From contig CAZEVK010000020.1 of NCBI GenBank assembly GCA_964515755.1, positions 1-28,693 on the forward strand: a stretch of DNA of 28,693 nt, read 5' to 3'. A model generated the notes under the pieces. That model was given only the letters and a program-made list of their open reading frames with translations. It was not told the origin of the DNA and searched no databases. Position numbers and translations under genes: made by a program. Shown here one piece after another: positions 25,113-28,693 of the stretch (positions within the stretch are counted from its first letter, which is position 1; each line of letters begins with the position of its first letter). Source of the DNA: JAGVLN01 sp964515755 (GTDB taxonomy: Bacteria > Pseudomonadota > Alphaproteobacteria > Rickettsiales > JABSSG01).

Positions 25113-26378
25113 ATGGATAAAACAAAAAACACTCCGCCAAAAACTGTTTTAAAATGCTCATTTTGCAATAAGAGTCAGCATGAAGTTAAAAAACTTGTTG
25201 CCGGTCCATCTGTATATATATGCAATGAATGCGTTGATTTATGCCAAGATATAATTAAAGAAGAGTCTGGTAATAACTTTAAGAAAAAAGATTCCGCTGA
25301 CGTTGCAAAACCTAGTGAAATATGTAAAATTCTTAATGAACACGTCATTGGACAAAATCGTGCAAAAAAAATATTATCTGTAGCGGTTCATAATCACTAT
25401 AAAAGACTTAAATTCGAAAACGGCTATTCAGATGTAGAAATATCTAAATCTAATATATTGTTAATAGGTCCAACTGGATCGGGTAAAACTTTGTTAGCAC
25501 AAACGTTGGCAAAAATCATAGATGTGCCATTCACTATGGCAGACGCCACATCACTTACTGAAGCTGGCTACGTTGGAGAAGATGTAGAAAATATTTTATT
25601 AAGACTGTTACAGTCATGTAATTATAATGTTGAAAAAGCACAAAAAGGCATAATTTACATTGATGAAATTGATAAAATTTCACGCAAGTCAGAAAATCCG
25701 TCTATTACTCGCGATGTATCTGGTGAAGGAGTTCAGCAAGCACTGCTCAAAATTATGGAAGGAACTGTTGCATCAGTACCACCGCAAGGTGGGCGTAAAC
25801 ATCCGCAACAAGAATTTATTCAAATAGACACTACAAATATATTGTTTATATGCGGAGGTGCATTTACCGGATTAGAGAAAATCATTTCAAATCGTAGCAA
25901 AGGTAGTCATGCAATTGGGTTTGGGGCAAAAGTTAAAGGTGAATCAGATGCCAATACAGATTTGTTACTACAAAAAGTTGAGCCAGATGATTTAATAAAA
26001 TTTGGTTTAATTCCTGAATTTATAGGTAGATTACCAAATATTGCAGCTTTGACTAACTTAGATGAGCAAGCACTGGTTGAAATTCTGGTAAAACCAAAAA
26101 ATGCTCTAGTCAAACAATATCAAAAACTTTTCCAAATTGAAAATGTTGAATTGGAATTTACTGATGAATCATTGCACGAAATAGCAAAGAAAACTTTACA
26201 ACGCAAAACTGGAGCTAGAGGATTACGTGCGATCATGGAAGATATCTTACTAGAGCCAATGTTTGAGGTGCCAAGTCAATCTTTAATAAAAAAAATTATC
26301 GTTGATAAAAATGCAGTAGTAAATAGCACTTATCCATTATTTGTTTATGAAAACACTAAAAAGAAGAAAAGCTCTTAA
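25113..26378 (+). CDS. clpX: ATP-dependent Clp protease ATP-binding subunit ClpX
   Basis: ClpX is the AAA+ unfoldase that feeds substrates to ClpP. The N-terminal zinc-binding domain has C15, C18, C37 and C40 (CSFC...CNEC). The AAA+ core has Walker A GPTGSGKT at 119-126 and Walker B IYIDEID at 181-187, with the pore loop GYVGEDVEN at 152-160. The C-terminal small domain contains KTGARGLRAIMEDILLEPMF. The 421-aa length is normal. AAGAG lies about 9 nt before the ATG. Confidence 0.97.
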   Translation: MDKTKNTPPKTVLKCSFCNKSQHEVKKLVAGPSVYICNECVDLCQDIIKEESGNNFKKKDSADVAKPSEICKILNEHVIGQNRAKKILSVAVHNHYKRLKFENGYSDVEISKSNILLIGPTGSGKTLLAQTLAKIIDVPFTMADATSLTEAGYVGEDVENILLRLLQSCNYNVEKAQKGIIYIDEIDKISRKSENPSITRDVSGEGVQQALLKIMEGTVASVPPQGGRKHPQQEFIQIDTTNILFICGGAFTGLEKIISNRSKGSHAIGFGAKVKGESDANTDLLLQKVEPDDLIKFGLIPEFIGRLPNIAALTNLDEQALVEILVKPKNALVKQYQKLFQIENVELEFTDESLHEIAKKTLQRKTGARGLRAIMEDILLEPMFEVPSQSLIKKIIVDKNAVVNSTYPLFVYENTKKKKSS

Positions 26379-26397
26379 ATATTCCATTCAATAAATT

Positions 26398-26893
26398 ATG
26401 AGACTTAAAAATTTCATTATAAAAATTGCTTTCCAAATTAAAAATTTTATAGATTCTTTAACTATCAAAAATATTTTTGCAATAAGATGTAGTAGTTGTT
26501 AAAAAAGACAAATTTCTATTAGTTAAACATACTTATATGCCTGGTTGGTATCATATTGGTGGTGAAGTTGACATAGAAGAAACTCCTTTACAAGCTGTGA
26601 TTCGCGAACTCCAAGAGGAAGCAGGAATCACTTGTCTAACTCCCCCTAAATTATTCAATATCTATCTTTACCTTGATAAGAAAAAAAGCCAACAACATTA
26701 TATTACTTTTTATATCTGCAAAGACTTCGAAGAAAAAGATTATATCTGCCCTATAGAAATTGCCCAAAAGAAATGGTGTAAACTTAAAGATTTACCAAAA
26801 GACACTACTCCTGATACCACAGCTAGAATTTTAGAATATTTAGGCAAAATAGAAATTAATGATATGTGGGAGTGCGGAAGTAAAGATCAATAA
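26398..26893 (+). pseudogene. NUDIX hydrolase interrupted by a frameshift near its N-terminus
   Basis: A 118-aa frame beginning at the ATG at 26537 holds an intact Nudix box, GGEVDIEETPLQAV followed by IRELQEEAGI (G-x5-E-x7-REUxEExGU), so the pyrophosphohydrolase core survives. In the same frame upstream, VVVVKKDKFLLVKHTY supplies the first strands of the Nudix fold, but it has no start codon and is closed by TAA. The frame from ATG 26398 (MRLKNFIIKIAFQIKNFIDS, then LTIKNIFAIR) is the expected N-terminal part; it runs into CSSC and a stop at about 26500. Joining the frames at about 26485-26490 by removing one base gives NIFAIR-VVVVKKDKF, a continuous protein of about 164 residues. The gene is therefore probably frameshifted, unless this is a sequencing error or the short 26537 form is used. 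It interrupts the clpX-lon neighbourhood. Confidence 0.7.
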
Positions 26894-26985
26894 TATTAAT
26901 ACTACACAGTTTGTCCTCACATCTTGTAATAATAAAATTACTACCTATATTAAATATATATATATATTGTAGAATGGTGCATATT

Positions 26986-28693
26986 ATGAAGAATAAACAA
27001 CTCAACCTTTACCCCCTAGTTCCACTAAGAGATATAGTATTATTCCCAAAAATGGTTTCTCCTTTAATAGTTGGAAGAACTAAGTCAATTAAAGCTATTG
27101 AGAAAGTTAGTGCAAGTAATTCGCCAATATTATTTGTTACTCAAAAAAGTGCAACAATTACCGATCCTAAACCAGAAGAGTTATATAAAGTTGGTGTGAT
27201 TGCAAAAGTGTTGCAACTATTAAAACTGCAAGACGGCACGTTAAAAGTATTAGTAGAAGCAACTGAACGAATAAAAATAGAAAACATAATTAGTACTAAA
27301 AATCATTTAGAAGCAATTGTTTCTCATTTCGAAGAAAAAACTGGCGATAATATCAAAATCACTGCTCTTATGCGTTCAGTAATCAAGCAATTTCATGAAT
27401 ACGCAAAGCTAAATACGAAGACCAACTCTGAAGTAATACAAGTACTAGAGAAAATCACTAATCCGAGTCATTTCGCTGATATAATCACTACAAATTTGCT
27501 AATAAAAATCGAAGATAAACAAGAAATATTGGAAATGTCCAATATTAAAAAAAGACTAGAAAAAATCCTAGAATTAATAGTAACTGAAATTAGTATTCTC
27601 ACAACAGAACAAAATATTCGTACTAATGTTAAAAAACAAATGGATAAGACTCATAAAGAATTCTTTTTAAATGAGCAATTAAAAGCTATACATAAAGAGC
27701 TTAATGAAGGAGATGATGGCAAAAGCGAATTAGCAGAGCTTGAAAAGAAAATTAATAAAGTTAAAATGAGTAAAGAGGCTTTCAAAAAAGCTACTTCTGA
27801 GCTTCGTAAACTCAAAATGATGAATGCAATGTCGGCAGAAGCTGGCGTAATTCGTAATTATCTTGAGTATTTAGTTTCATTACCATGGAATAAATATACA
27901 AAAGTAAAACATGATATTTCTGCTGCCCAAGAAATTCTGGATCATGATCACTATGGATTAGATAAGGTTAAAGAAAGAATTATTGAGTATTTAACAGTAC
28001 AAAAACGCACTTCATCTAATAAAGGGCCTATTTTGTGCTTAGTTGGCCCTCCTGGAGTTGGTAAAACCTCATTAGCAAAATCAATCGCAAAAGCTACTGG
28101 TAGAAATTATATAAGATTCTCTCTTGGAGGAGTACGAGATGAAGCAGAAATTAGAGGTCACAGAAGAACATATGTCGGAGCAATGCCAGGAAAAATATTA
28201 AGCTTAGTTAAAAAAGCAGAATCAGCAAATTCCTTAATTCTTTTGGATGAAATTGATAAAATGAGCTCTGATTTTCGTGGAGATCCAGCTTCAGCATTAT
28301 TAGAAGTTTTAGACCCAGAACAAAATAATAAATTTGTAGACCATTATATAGAAGTAGAATTCGACCTATCGAAAGTATTATTCATTGCAACTGCAAATTC
28401 TTTAAACCTTCCTAGGCCACTGTTAGACAGAATGGAAGTCATAAGGTTGTCTGGTTACACAGAAGAAGAAAAAACTCAGATTGCAATACAATATTTAGTA
28501 AAGAAAATTTCTAAAGAGCATCAACTCTCGAAAAAAGAATTCTCTATTACTAATGATGCAATAAGAGATGTTATAAGGTACTATACACGGGAATCCGGAG
28601 TACGTAATCTTGAGCGTGAAATTGCAAAACTGGCTAGAAAAGCTGTTCGCTTAATTGAGCAAAAAAGTATTAAATCACTAGACATCACTTCCG
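26986..28693 (+). CDS. lon: ATP-dependent protease Lon (3' part beyond window)
   Basis: Lon is the cytoplasmic AAA+ serine protease that degrades misfolded and regulatory proteins. The visible 569 codons cover the N-terminal substrate domain (LVPLRDIVLFPKMVSPLIVG), the coiled-coil linker with LNEQLKAIHKEL, and the AAA+ module: Walker A GPPGVGKT at 354-361, GHRRTYVGAMPGK, and Walker B LILLDEID. The frame is open to the window edge; the Ser-Lys protease domain is not included. I prefer the ATG at 26986 because MKNKQLNLYPLVPLRD is the usual Lon start; an in-frame ATG at 26974 is possible. An alternating TA tract lies just upstream (about 26956-26968). Confidence 0.96.
   Translation, partial: MKNKQLNLYPLVPLRDIVLFPKMVSPLIVGRTKSIKAIEKVSASNSPILFVTQKSATITDPKPEELYKVGVIAKVLQLLKLQDGTLKVLVEATERIKIENIISTKNHLEAIVSHFEEKTGDNIKITALMRSVIKQFHEYAKLNTKTNSEVIQVLEKITNPSHFADIITTNLLIKIEDKQEILEMSNIKKRLEKILELIVTEISILTTEQNIRTNVKKQMDKTHKEFFLNEQLKAIHKELNEGDDGKSELAELEKKINKVKMSKEAFKKATSELRKLKMMNAMSAEAGVIRNYLEYLVSLPWNKYTKVKHDISAAQEILDHDHYGLDKVKERIIEYLTVQKRTSSNKGPILCLVGPPGVGKTSLAKSIAKATGRNYIRFSLGGVRDEAEIRGHRRTYVGAMPGKILSLVKKAESANSLILLDEIDKMSSDFRGDPASALLEVLDPEQNNKFVDHYIEVEFDLSKVLFIATANSLNLPRPLLDRMEVIRLSGYTEEEKTQIAIQYLVKKISKEHQLSKKEFSITNDAIRDVIRYYTRESGVRNLEREIAKLARKAVRLIEQKSIKSLDITS

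Noticed and set aside
26956..26968. TA-alternating tract before lon as a functional repeat
   Set aside because: It is short and expected by chance in DNA this AT-rich; a regulatory role cannot be supported.

Overview
The window looks like chromosome of an AT-rich, reduced-genome alphaproteobacterium, most likely an intracellular member of the Rickettsiales. I base this on the strongly AT-rich composition, the mraZ-rsmH-ftsL-ftsI-murE cluster, the tig-clpP-clpX-lon order typical of Alphaproteobacteria, a Coq7-type ubiquinone hydroxylase, several decaying genes and long non-coding AT-rich gaps. The genus cannot be fixed from the sequence alone.

Layout. 1-3138 (minus strand): the start of a serine esterase, dapE, and a Rossmann-fold dehydrogenase-like protein that I cannot place firmly. 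3244-5586 (minus): a membrane-bound hybrid histidine kinase. 5745-8475 (minus): a membrane-anchored metallo-beta-lactamase-fold hydrolase abutting a TspO protein, then a BrnQ-type branched-chain amino acid carrier. A possible 40-residue membrane or leader peptide and two hairpins precede brnQ. 8811-9756 (minus): a TipA-like MerR regulator broken by a frameshift and a nonsense codon, although its MerR-type promoter (19-bp spacer) is still visible. 9961-14965 (minus): the compact division and wall operon mraZ-rsmH-ftsL-ftsI-murE, headed by a promoter overlapped by five 10-bp-spaced MraZ boxes.

15257-22079 is sparser: tRNA-Pro, a single-domain response regulator, a 1307-residue coiled-coil protein of unknown function with an internal duplication, a DUF1207 outer-membrane protein, tRNA-Gly and a short coding remnant. 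22304 to the end holds coq7, tRNA-Leu(TAG), and the protein quality-control run tig-clpP-clpX-(frameshifted NUDIX)-lon, with lon cut by the window edge.

How the parts work together. dapE feeds meso-diaminopimelate to MurE; MurE, RsmH, FtsL and FtsI serve septal wall synthesis under MraZ control. Trigger factor, ClpXP and Lon form the folding and proteolysis set. The hybrid kinase and the orphan receiver share unusual sequence features and may belong to one phosphorelay. The most unusual item is the 1307-residue coiled-coil protein; the clearest decay events are the TipA-like and NUDIX genes. I found no CRISPR array, insertion sequence, prophage or obvious defence system.
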